Assembly (NCBI GenBank): GCA_947462335.1
Contig: OX381714.1
Location: forward strand, 59,627,800 to 59,691,799
Reading direction: 5' to 3'
Source: Harmothoe impar
Taxonomy: Eukaryota; Annelida; Polychaeta; Phyllodocida; Polynoidae
Length of the DNA stretch: 64,000 bases
The notes beneath the pieces are model-generated. The model was given only the letters and a program-made list of their open reading frames with translations. It was not told where the DNA came from and made no database searches. Below are positions 1-9,248 of this stretch, one piece after another. The position numbers and the translations under genes were made by a program. The stretch's first letter is position 1, and each line of letters opens with the position of its first letter.

Positions 1-2969
1 GTCATCACCCCGCCATTTCCTCAGCTCTGAAGTAACCTTGGCAACCAATGATGTCTTCCCACTGCCAGGGCCTCCAGTGATCACCAAAGGCTTGCTGTTA
101 TGATATAAATTGTCATTTCTTATACCAAGATGCTGACAGAGGGAAAGGTGCTGGACGTAATAATGTACAAATACCTTATAAAATAAGTCTACTCATATTA
201 TATGAAAATCATAATATCATATCAAAATTGGCTGTCATGAGAGCAGTACTGAGAGCTTACATAATATTCTTCAAAATGTCATGTTAAAATATTATGGCCA
301 TACCCTGTATTTTTCTCTAACTTGTTCTTGATATTTTCTATGACATCGGTCCTTCCATGGAACACATCAGCCCTCTTCTGACAAAATGTTGCGTGTGTGA
401 CATACTCCACATAGGTTGATGATGTCACCATTTCCTGGTTGCGTTTAGCTATACCGTTGGTGATCATTTGCTTAAGAGTGCTTTCAAAATCCTTACAAAA
501 TTGGTTGATATATTCCACATGTTCTGCAATATTAGAATATAATTATTACCATTACATAATATCAATCAGTGAATTATATTAACTTAATATTTCAAATCCT
601 GGCGTCCATGTTATTTGAACCACTATTCAATAGGAATGCAATGGATAAATTGATAAGGTGTCAAATTTAAATGGGTTTTTATTATGCATATTGGGAATTA
701 GACAGAACCATTGCAATCTAATGGGTGATGTCTAAACATAATTGGTGCATTGAAAATGTGTTTAGTGTACTGACGAGAAACTTTTGAAATAAGCGAGAAG
801 ATGAAATACCTTTTGAAGCAGCAGGATCAATGCCGTTCTCTGACCATTTGACTTTGTAATTGGTGATGCAGTTGTCAGGGAGCACAGCCGGGATGTCTTT
901 GTCCCTGTAAAGGGGAATACATTTGTCATACGTCACAAAGCATATTCATGTGCTCCCAGCTGACAAAAAAATGTTATTGTACGTTTTAAATGTCATGCAA
1001 TGATTGGCCATATAAAGGAGCAATAGAGAAACATTGGGAAACATTGTATTTTATTTATTGAGCTATACTTCCCTATTAAGGGAAATATGTTTTTTCAAGT
1101 TTCTAGTTGAGCTCATGATGTTTGTCTTTCTAAGATATCAAAACCCAACCAAGACTTTTTGGCTAACTGGTAGAACTTTGTGCTGACGAGGTACACATTT
1201 AAAAGTTTAAACAGCTTTATTTAAAATGTACAACCGTAGTAAGCACTTACCTTAGCTGGCTAAGCAAGTTATTGGCCTCCGTGTCGAGTCCCTTCCCCAC
1301 CATGTCTATAAAGCGGCGTGCCGTCTTGTCCCCGAGGTGTTCCTCCACATCCACCAGGTGGCGCCTGAACCAGTAACACGTGTCTGTCACATTGTCTGGT
1401 AACAGGATACCGCGGTAGATCTCCTCCTCCGTCACTGAACAATGGGACAAAGTAGCTAATACAGTAACAAAGAGACAAAGGTTTTGAAAGGTCCATTCTC
1501 AAAACTTGAAATTCAGGAATTCCAGCCAGCTCCTCTAAGGTATCACAATACGTTTTTACACTAATAATGTTGTAGTCAGAAATATCCAGTTAGTAGCAGG
1601 TGACCTCAAATTTCAAAGAGAATCATAGTTTTGGGTCTCATTGTTGTCAGAAAAATGTTATCACAATGGCAACTGGAGCTGCACATGCTTTGGGGTCAAA
1701 TGTCAAGGTCACAGTTCATTGGTACACCTATGAAATATCTCCAGTTTATGTAAGTCAGATTCCATAGGTACTCAGTACACATTTTATATGTGGTATGGAG
1801 ATCAAAGTATCGCATATGTGTTTAGCTTCAATTTACTATAAACTCAAAAGAACCTGACATTTTGGCCAATGATCTTAAGCTGAAAAATAGGGTCAGAATT
1901 AAAAATATCTTTTGCTTTTTGTACTGTAACATCTTTTGCATCCGGACATACATTAGAGTATGTCCTATTGCAAGTCCTAAGTCCCAGTACCTACCTGCTC
2001 TGTAGTACTTGTGGATCTCACTGTGGTCCTTGAGGCTTTTGGAGGAAGAGGCTCTTAAAACTAGTGTTAGCCTCTCAAAGGTGGCCCACCATGTATTACG
2101 GGCCTAAAAGTACACATGACATTTATCTGTTCAGGCCAAAGGTAGGCAATTCCAGTTTTTATCAAATAGGGCAGTGCTTTTGATTTGACCAAGGAGGTAG
2201 TTTTTTTACATTTGAATGGTGTAGAAAAAAGCTATTTCAGGTAAATCTGGCCCTTCCCTGCTATAATAGCTCAATATAAATTGGCAAAAATTGGTAAAAA
2301 AGAAAAATACTCAAAAGTGCACTCGTTTGGTTCCATTGACAGGGTTATTTTATGTATGTTACAGATCTCAAGATTTGTGTGGTGAGGGGTGAGGAATGGG
2401 ACAAAGACAATTAGACAACAAGATAAAATGAATGTATCATCCTACCTCTTTCTTTTTGTCAGGCTCTGCATCGTTGATGTAGTCTGGGAGCTTGTCTCTG
2501 ATTGGTTGAAGCAAGTAATATGGGGGTGATGCATTATCGTCCCTCACAAACCAATCTGACAACAATATCCCGTCAGCCTCATCCTCAGTAGCTTTCAGAA
2601 TTGCCTCAAACTCAGTGGCATCAATTTTTGGTGGGAATGGACGGTATCCATACTTTTGAGCAAGAAATGTCTGAAATCCAATTAATTGATTAAATATATC
2701 AACTATCAATATTAACGATTATATGATGATTAAAAGAATGTTTAGCGACTATAATAAATGTCTTACTATGAAGTTTGGTCCTGTAGAGAGACGCTGACAT
2801 TCTTCTATTTCCCGCATGCAGAGTTCAGAGGTCATGTGATCGTCTGTAGCCTCGTCCCGAACGCCCCACCTCATGTCCACCACCTGCCACTCATAACCAT
2901 GTTCCTGACAGAACTCCTTCAGTTTTGGGTAAACTCTCTCCATCAGGGAGTTTCTCTCCACCTTGGTGT
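1..2969 (-). CDS. Copy A exons 3-9: NWD N-terminal domain to Walker A
   Basis: Exon 3 (2767-2969) encodes ERNSLMERVYPKLKEFCQE and the VVDMRWGVRDEA block. Exon 4 (2446-2670) encodes KYGYRPFPPKIDATEF. Exon 5 (1995-2103) encodes ARNTWWATFERLTLVLRAS. Exon 6 (1251-1434) encodes EEEIYRGILLPDN and LGDKTARRFIDMVGKGLDTE. Exon 7 (810-904) encodes AVLPDNCITNYKVKW. Exon 8 is 304-523, and exon 9 (1-94) reaches GGPGSGKTSLVAKV at the window edge. Every junction keeps frame (phases 1,0,0,1,2,1,2). Introns 4 and 5 (2104-2445, 1435-1994) contain nothing I recognise. Confidence 0.85.
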
Positions 2970-5900
2970 CTGAAAATAATGTGTCAAGAATACTTACAGA
3001 CTTTAAAGGCAGTGCAGGGATATATGATGCCTCAAGGCTTCATGGTCATTGTTTCGCCTTGATGATCACAAATAACTATCAGCACTGGCATTGGCAAATC
3101 ATGCCCACTGTTTGAAAGTGTATATACCTCATAGGGTTGGCATAATACAGTCATGAATTCAAACCTAGCAAAATGTAGAACAATGTTTTTGGATTCTACA
3201 TTTTGGGGACTACCCTCTCAGTTATATCAGTTTTTGGCCCTTATATTGTTACTTGTTTATATTATTTATTGTTGTATATAATTGTTTATTTTTTCCTTGT
3301 GTAAGTTGGCGCTTACTAATGACGACAACACGTGTTATTGATTTTCTGAGGTTGAGGGGTTTCAAGATGGTACATATTAATACTAGAAGTATGTTCAACA
3401 AACGGCATGACATATTTGACCAGCTCGACGGTGCTGATTTTGTTTCCATGAGTGAAACATGGCTACATCCTGAGTATGACGATGACCTGATCCAATGGGA
3501 GGGAATGGACCTGTACAGACAGGACAGGATTAGAAAGAAGGGAGGGGGTATAGCAGTTTACATTAGAAGTGATCTCGACGTGGAAATAACTATCCGTAAA
3601 GACTTAAATTTCAGAGATTCAAATTTGGAATGTTTTGTTCTGGATTTAAAATTTAAAAACTCTCCTTCTATTAGTCTGGTAACCCTATACCGTCCACCAT
3701 CTGGGAAAACTAATAAGTTCTTTGAACATTTGGAGAGACTAATGAAAATTGGTGAGAATGAAAAGTCTGAGCAGTGGTTTATGGGTGACCTAAACATAAA
3801 TAGTCTCAGGGAGAATCAACCGTCTAGCATCCGTCTAGCTGATCTGTGTCGAGATGAAGGTTATCACAAATTATTGCATCAATGTACCAGGCCATTTAAG
3901 AAAAATGTTGCTTGCCTTGACAATATCCTTACCAACTATAAGCATGAGATCACAAGCGGGGTTCTGAACTTCTTGGTCAGCGACCACCTTCCTGTTTTTG
4001 CTGTAAAAACTAAGACTAAGATTATTTATCTTAAGCGAAAGATTCTGGTAAGGAAGTATGGTTCTTTTGATGAGGAATTGTTTAAGGACTGGCTTAGTGA
4101 AGCGGATTGGGACGTCTTCTATGATTGTAATGACCCTGATGTTGCTTGGAGATTTGTGCAGGAACATATTGAGGCTTTTTTAGACACTTACTGTCCCTGG
4201 ACTGAAATTGAAGTGCATGATAAAAGAAATAAATGGATGACACCAGAAATTTTAGGTCTAATAAGGGATAGAGAAGACATGGTTGACATGTTCATGCAGA
4301 ACCGTGATGAGTTCTATTTAAATAGAGCTCGTAGCTTGAGGTGTAAAATTAATAGAGCTATTAAATACTCAAAAGCTGCTCTTATCAGGAGTTCTCTTGA
4401 GGATGCGCATGATGATCCGAAAAGATTTTGGAGAATTATAAATAGTGTCCTGAAGCCAAACGAGCCTGTCAAACCGCCTGAGCTCATAGGTGATGATGGA
4501 TTTGTCAAGTCAAACCAAGAGTCAGTAGACTATCTTAATGATTATTTTGCAACAATCGGCAAGGTTTTGTGCAACAATTTGACTGAAGATGGGCATCCCC
4601 TGCGTACGACCTTTGATGAACCGGCTGAAGCTAGGCATCAGTCAGTTTTTGTTGTTAAGCCACTGGTGGCAATATTATTGGGAGAGATTAATGTAAATAA
4701 GACATCGGGCATACCGGGTATACGTTGTGACATTTTGAAAACAGCATTGTTGTACTTGTTGGATCAGATGACATGGTTATATCAGTTGACCTTTGACACG
4801 GGCATTTTTCCAGATTCCTGGAAAGAGGCCCGTGTCAACCCAATTCCCAAGCATGGAAATGTCAAGCTTATCACAAATTGGAGACCTATATCCCTTTTGC
4901 CGGTTCAGTCGAAAATAGCTGAAAAACTTATGCATATACACTTAGTAGGAGTCATTGAAGATGAGAATGCCCTTTCTGACAGGCAGTATGGATATAGGTC
5001 TGGGAGGGGCACCGGTGATGCCATCTTCTCTTTCCTAACTGATATTTATGAAGGAAGAGACAGGGGACACCTGACAGGTGCTTGTTTTCTGGATCTCAAA
5101 AAAGCCTTTGATAGCGTGAATCATTCCTACTTGACAGAGGTTTTGGGGAAGCTGGGGCTTCATGATACTAGCCTCAATTGGTTGATGAGCTATTTAACAG
5201 GCCGCAAACAATATACTAGAATTGGTGAATTTGTGTCTCAGTCACAGCCTGTGGAATACGGAGTGCCCCAAGGCTCAGTACTGGGGCCGTTACTGTTTAT
5301 TATGTATATTAACGACATAGAAAATATTATTGATGATTGCAAGTTTTACTTATATGCGGATGACCTGGTTGTTTATACCTCAAGTAATAAGCTAGAAACT
5401 GTTGTAACTAGACTCCAACGTAGCATAAACAATATTGGTATGTGGTGTGCTAACAAGAGGTTAACTATAAATACAGACAAGACCAAAGTAGCCTGGTTTG
5501 GCACTAGTCAAAAGTTAACGGCATGTAAGGATGTAGAGTATACACTACTGGGGAAACCGCTGGAGACTGTTGATACATATCCATATCTAGGACTAAAAAT
5601 TGACAGTTGTCTAAGCTTTGAACCAGCCCTCAAAGACTTATGTTCCAAAGTTAATCATAGACTCTTTCGTCTTGGCTTTATGAGACATAATATGTCGGAA
5701 AATGTGTGTATACAGGTGTATAAATCGACAATTCTAAGCTTGTTTGACTATGCAAGCTTTGTCCATGATGGAGCGAACAAAGATATCACGAAAAAGCTGG
5801 ACAGATTACAAAAACGGGGATTGAAGATTTGCTTCCGTGGAAAATATATGTCTGAGGACACCATGTACAAGTTATCAGGCATCCCACGGTTACCCAGAAG

Positions 5901-7940
5901 GAGGCAGGATTTATTATTGTCCTACATGTGGAAATTGTCATTGAATCCCAGGTGGGTAGATGACCGTGAGAGGAGGCCGGGGATGAGATCCGTCAATCAG
6001 ATACGCTTTAAATTGCCAAGATCCCGTAACAGTGGAATTCATAGTTCTCCTTTGTTTAGGGGGGCCAAATTATGGAATAATTTAGGATCCTGGTATCAGA
6101 CTAGTAAAGATAAACTTGTTTTCAAGAACAGAATCTGTAAAATTAAGGACCTGGATACTGTCACTGGTAATCCAGCAGGGGCTCTTCTTGAAGAAGAGGA
6201 GATTGTGTTGGATGCCTAGTATGACCCCAGTGTTGTGTACAGTGAGTGAACATAATGTACGGGTTGAGATGTACTGACGGGAGATGTCGTAATAACGTCA
6301 CCTGAATGGACACTCAACCTGTCCATTATTAATTGAGTACCGGTGAGCGGGAGAGGTTGTAATGACTTCACCTGCTGGCTGCGTACTGCAGACATGTATA
6401 AGAACTATTTAATGTCTCTGACGGAACTACGTTGTGTTGTGTTGTGTTGCAATGCATGGGCATCCATGTCTATATCAGTCATATGTCATGTGGTTTAATA
6501 CTGACTGACTCTTGGCCATGGTCCTTGTAACCCCCCCGCCTTTTCCTAGTCTCAGAAACACGTATAATATTTTGTTTTGTTTTTTTGTAAAAGTAACAGC
6601 GCCTCTTATGTATATACAAATTGTCTTCTATGTTCTTTGTTATTTTCTGTATATTGATTGTGCATTTATTGTGTCTTCCATCTTGTGTTCATTGTACATT
6701 ATATCATTTTTGTATCACCATCATATATGTGATAACAAACCAGTATTGTTGTGAAGATTAAGGATCACCTGTTGTCATGTTACCACTTCTACTGAGTATG
6801 TCGTGTTATGGCAATAAAAACCTTAAAACATAAAAAAAATATCCATATTTACAAAGATTCTTTTCATATATACTTATACAGTTATGTTGCTATCATTTAT
6901 TGCATTGCACCCCTTTTAGATGCAAATTTATGGAAATTATATGTGGCTTATGTTTTCCCCCAGCATTCAAATTGAGTAAGAGAACTGGCAGACCTGTGAA
7001 AGTGGAGCTGGTGAATATCCTGACAATGTTGACCACCAGGGGGTACTGCACGTCAGTACGCCCCCTGGAGGCGGCTGTCTCTGCCGCACTTCCTGTCACA
7101 TACGGTTTGGGGACCACCACAGGTTTCTTAGCTTCCTGCTTTACTATAGGCTGCAAAATATGATGTCAGTGATAATAAATTTCTACTCCCTTAATGTAAC
7201 TTTAAGTTTCTTTTAGTTTCAATATATTATATTTGGATATTTTGATTGTATTTGGATACATCAGATTAGTGATGGGTTTGGTTCTGGGTATAGGCTGCTG
7301 GACATTACAGAAAATGAACTCAACAAAAATGAATAAATATCTAGCCTACTGTTAACCTGTAATAAGGTACGTTACCAAGCATCATAGATGATTATTGAGC
7401 TCGAATTCCTAGTCTGTTAATGGTAGCATATAAATGGCCTTTTGTCATCATGAAGCATTTAGATACTGCGCTTTGAGCACTGCCAGGCCGACTGCCAGGC
7501 TTCATATAGCTCTTAAGCACTGAATACTGTTCATAAAATTAATGAGCACCTCTCTTATATCATAAGCTTTGATGGTAATCTTGCATATAAATCTATAAGT
7601 GCCTGGGTGCCCAAATATGATGGTATGGTATGCCCTTTTAAGGATAGCATAGTTCTTCAATGAACTAGATGCCCTTTGGTCTCATGATGTGTACAGAAGT
7701 CTAGAATTGATACTAGAATTGCTGACTCACCTGCACTTGCTGCTCTTCTACTGGCTCTGCATCATCATCGTGTTCAGAGTCTTGTTTTGCTGAGTCATCG
7801 TCACTCTCAGCTTTTGCTGAGTCATTGTCACGACTCGGCTCCGGGTCTTCAGCCTCAGAATCCGAATCAGCAGGTCTGATTAAAGGCTGCTTGTCTATGG
7901 GAGGCGGCGGCTCCAACGAGTGAGAATTTCCACAGCCCAT
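1..7940 (-). CDS. NACHT and WD repeat protein, NWD1/NWD2 family, copy A (5' part, runs off left edge)
   Basis: Nine exons read on the minus strand: 7731-7940, 6994-7150, 2767-2969, 2446-2670, 1995-2103, 1251-1434, 810-904, 304-523 and 1-94 (partial). All are open and join in phase, giving about 499 residues. The start is the ATG at 7940, opening with MGCGNS, a myristoylation/palmitoylation-type N-terminus, then an acidic Ser/Asp/Glu stretch. The NWD N-terminal domain follows (WGVRDEATDDHMTSELC, KYGYRPFPPKI), and the last visible exon carries the Walker A GGPGSGKTS. Exons 2 to 8 match copy B (17191-52139) exactly in length, and some intron sequence is still recognisably shared. NWD proteins are cytosolic STAND-class NTPases thought to oligomerise as signalling scaffolds; the role of this paralogue is unknown. 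Oddities: intron 2 holds a 3.6-kb LINE, and the exon 2 donor is a weak GTCTGC where copy B has GTAAGC. Whether the rest of the gene is intact cannot be seen. Confidence 0.85.
3253..6219 (+). CDS. Endonuclease-reverse transcriptase polyprotein of LINE 1
   Basis: 988 codons, uninterrupted. The EEP endonuclease module nicks target DNA, and the RT then copies element RNA at the nick (target-primed reverse transcription, known for Jockey/CR1-type LINEs). The visible catalytic core is F-x-D-x-x-K-A-F-D in RT motif A and Y-A-D-D in motif C, followed by a thumb region with YPYLGLKID. The first roughly 36 residues before VHINTRSM look unlike endonuclease, so the natural start may be the ATG at about 3367. 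Confidence 0.85.
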   Translation: MFILFIVVYNCLFFPCVSWRLLMTTTRVIDFLRLRGFKMVHINTRSMFNKRHDIFDQLDGADFVSMSETWLHPEYDDDLIQWEGMDLYRQDRIRKKGGGIAVYIRSDLDVEITIRKDLNFRDSNLECFVLDLKFKNSPSISLVTLYRPPSGKTNKFFEHLERLMKIGENEKSEQWFMGDLNINSLRENQPSSIRLADLCRDEGYHKLLHQCTRPFKKNVACLDNILTNYKHEITSGVLNFLVSDHLPVFAVKTKTKIIYLKRKILVRKYGSFDEELFKDWLSEADWDVFYDCNDPDVAWRFVQEHIEAFLDTYCPWTEIEVHDKRNKWMTPEILGLIRDREDMVDMFMQNRDEFYLNRARSLRCKINRAIKYSKAALIRSSLEDAHDDPKRFWRIINSVLKPNEPVKPPELIGDDGFVKSNQESVDYLNDYFATIGKVLCNNLTEDGHPLRTTFDEPAEARHQSVFVVKPLVAILLGEINVNKTSGIPGIRCDILKTALLYLLDQMTWLYQLTFDTGIFPDSWKEARVNPIPKHGNVKLITNWRPISLLPVQSKIAEKLMHIHLVGVIEDENALSDRQYGYRSGRGTGDAIFSFLTDIYEGRDRGHLTGACFLDLKKAFDSVNHSYLTEVLGKLGLHDTSLNWLMSYLTGRKQYTRIGEFVSQSQPVEYGVPQGSVLGPLLFIMYINDIENIIDDCKFYLYADDLVVYTSSNKLETVVTRLQRSINNIGMWCANKRLTINTDKTKVAWFGTSQKLTACKDVEYTLLGKPLETVDTYPYLGLKIDSCLSFEPALKDLCSKVNHRLFRLGFMRHNMSENVCIQVYKSTILSLFDYASFVHDGANKDITKKLDRLQKRGLKICFRGKYMSEDTMYKLSGIPRLPRRRQDLLLSYMWKLSLNPRWVDDRERRPGMRSVNQIRFKLPRSRNSGIHSSPLFRGAKLWNNLGSWYQTSKDKLVFKNRICKIKDLDTVTGNPAGALLEEEEIVLDA
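3253..6840 (+). mobile_element. LINE retrotransposon 1 (Jockey superfamily, CR1/L2-like), intact EN-RT ORF
   Basis: A single uninterrupted frame at 3253-6219 (988 codons) encodes an apurinic-type endonuclease followed by a reverse transcriptase. The endonuclease is recognised by the start HINTRSM, SETWL, GGGIAVYIR, YRPP, GDLNIN and SDHLPVF (about residues 39-240). The RT is recognised by WRPISLLPV, FLDLKKAFDSVNH, YGVPQGSVLGPLLF and the catalytic YADD at about residues 700-703. The 3' UTR (6220-6840) includes a GTTGT microsatellite at about 6430 and ends GGCAATAAAAACCTTAAAA plus an A-rich tail. It lies in intron 2 of copy A in antisense orientation. No ORF1 is visible upstream, so it is either 5'-truncated or of a single-ORF type. 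The open frame suggests a young insertion. The clade call is by motif only. Confidence 0.85.
6994..7940 (-). CDS. Copy A exons 1-2: acylation motif, acidic linker, start of conserved domain
   Basis: Exon 1 (7731-7940, 70 codons, donor GTGAGT) encodes MGCGNSHSLE followed by a low-complexity acidic region. Exon 2 (6994-7150) encodes KQEAKKPVVVPKPYVTG, an alanine-rich piece and VNIVRIFTSSTFT, nearly identical to copy B exon 2. The 580-bp intron between them (7151-7730) holds only degenerate repeat sequence: an AAGGATAGCATAG..AATGAACTA segment near 7636 that recurs near 51073. Confidence 0.82.
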
Positions 7941-8517
7941 TGTTGCGACGTTAGATATCGGCTACACACAAATCCCTCTCTTGTTCTGCCTTACGTGAGC
8001 TAGAACATAGAAGAAGGGGGAGAGCCTAAAAAAAAGGGAAAGATATTGTCATATCTGGTATCAAATTAAAGCACATACTCTCAGGAATGCACAGGACTAG
8101 ACTATTGCAAATCAATATGTCAGGTGCAAAATAGGAACCAGCCCAATTCCGGAATTGCCCAGGTACAATTCCGGAACTGCGCAGGGCAATGCCGGAATTG
8201 CTCCCTACTTACATTAGGCAGTTTCAGAATTCCTTGCTATTCTACACATGTAACATTAGATATGTTTGTCAATGTTGTTTGAGTATGCTGTGCCACACCT
8301 TGGAGGTGTGAAGACATTCAGTAGAAGGTCCCCATAAATCCCACACCTCACTGTAGGTCTGAATAAGGTGTGACAACAATCCCTCTGGTGTGATAAAGCA
8401 ATGGCAGTTCAGTTGCCTGTAATCCAACAAATAGCTAATTGACACTGCCTAGGAGAGTCATATAGGTCACTGGCTCATCTAAAGGAGGCACATAAGTACC
8501 CAGGCTCTCCTAGAAAG

Positions 8518-8585
8518 GGGGGGGGAGTCATTCTGGATGCAGCATGCACTCCACTTTGACTCTGTTTTTTTTCTCTGTGTAGGAC
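8518..8585 (+). repeat. Interspersed repeat 'GGAGTCATTCTGGA', copy 1
   Basis: Contains GGAGTCATTCTGGATGCAGC and, 35 bp on, TGACTCTGTTTTTTTTCTCT. The same pair of blocks at the same spacing recurs at 55854-55914 and 56679-56737 (GAGTCATTCTGGAGGCAAC..CACCGTTTCTTTTCTCTGTG). This may be the end of a larger element. Confidence 0.5.
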
Positions 8586-8676
8586 AGTAGGTTATATTGC
8601 ACAACACCTGTGGCATGGTTCCAGCACGACCTTCTCCAGTATCTTAATTAGTCTTGTCATGTATCTAAGTTATTTA

Positions 8677-8970
8677 GGGAGTGGTCATTTTAAACAACAC
8701 AGGGGGTTGGTGGATTTTGGGGGGGGGACCAAAAAAATGTGGACCCCTTAAAGGGGGGGAACGAAAAAAATTTGGACCTCTCTTGAGGGGGGGACCGATA
8801 AAATTCCACCCCTTTTAGCCGAAAAGCCCGCGCGTTACTATAGCTCAAAGGGGTCTGCTACGTTCAATTTCAACCTGTCTGAGGAGGGGACGAAAAGAAT
8901 TTCAACCCCTCCCGTGGGGGGGACCAAGATAAATTTGACCCGCTCACGTGAAAATCCACCGACCACTCCC
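8677..8970. mobile_element. MITE family A (GGGAGTGGTC TIRs), TTA target duplication
   Basis: Starts GGGAGTGGTC and ends GACCACTCCC, with TTA on both sides (8674-8676, 8971-8973). TIRs extend inward to GGTTGGTGGATTTT / AAAATCCACCGACC. The interior repeats GGGGGGACCAAAAA-like units. A 3-bp TTA duplication is typical of PIF/Harbinger-type MITEs; that assignment is inference. Related copies lie at 56040-56248 and 62262-62467. Confidence 0.72.
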
Positions 8971-9115
8971 TTAGTGAGCACAGTGAGATAAAGTACAGCC
9001 TAGTCATTCATACCATCAAATCATGCTTTCCTGCTCTTACATACCATTATTCCCTAAAGCTTTTAGCGAAAAATATTATACATTGAAAAAAACACCAGTA
9101 CATCACAACACTCAA

Positions 9116-9163
9116 CCCAGTGAACGAAAAAAACGTTAAAATATCGTATTTCTGATAGCTGGG
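9116..9163. repeat. Short MITE remnant (CCCAGYNAAC..AGCTGGG)
   Basis: CCCAGTGAACGAAAAAAACG at the left and GATAGCTGGG at the right match the ends of the clear MITE at 49888-50034. Only 48 bp, probably an internally deleted copy. Confidence 0.4.
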
Positions 9164-9248
9164 AAACCCTTGTAAATACGATGCAATCCACCCATGTATA
9201 GTTTTGCCTACAAACACACCATTCACCATTACTGACTGACTAACTGCC

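Larger units (their letters stand above)
2970..6993. other. Intron 2 of copy A, enlarged by a LINE
   Basis: The equivalent intron of copy B is 260 bp; here it is about 4.0 kb, and almost all of the extra length is the LINE at 3253-6840. The 2970-3250 stretch may include the element's 5' UTR; no clear target-site duplication was found by eye. Confidence 0.75.

Noticed and set aside
6430..6450. GTTGT repeat as a regulatory element
   Set aside because: A simple microsatellite in the LINE 1 3' UTR.
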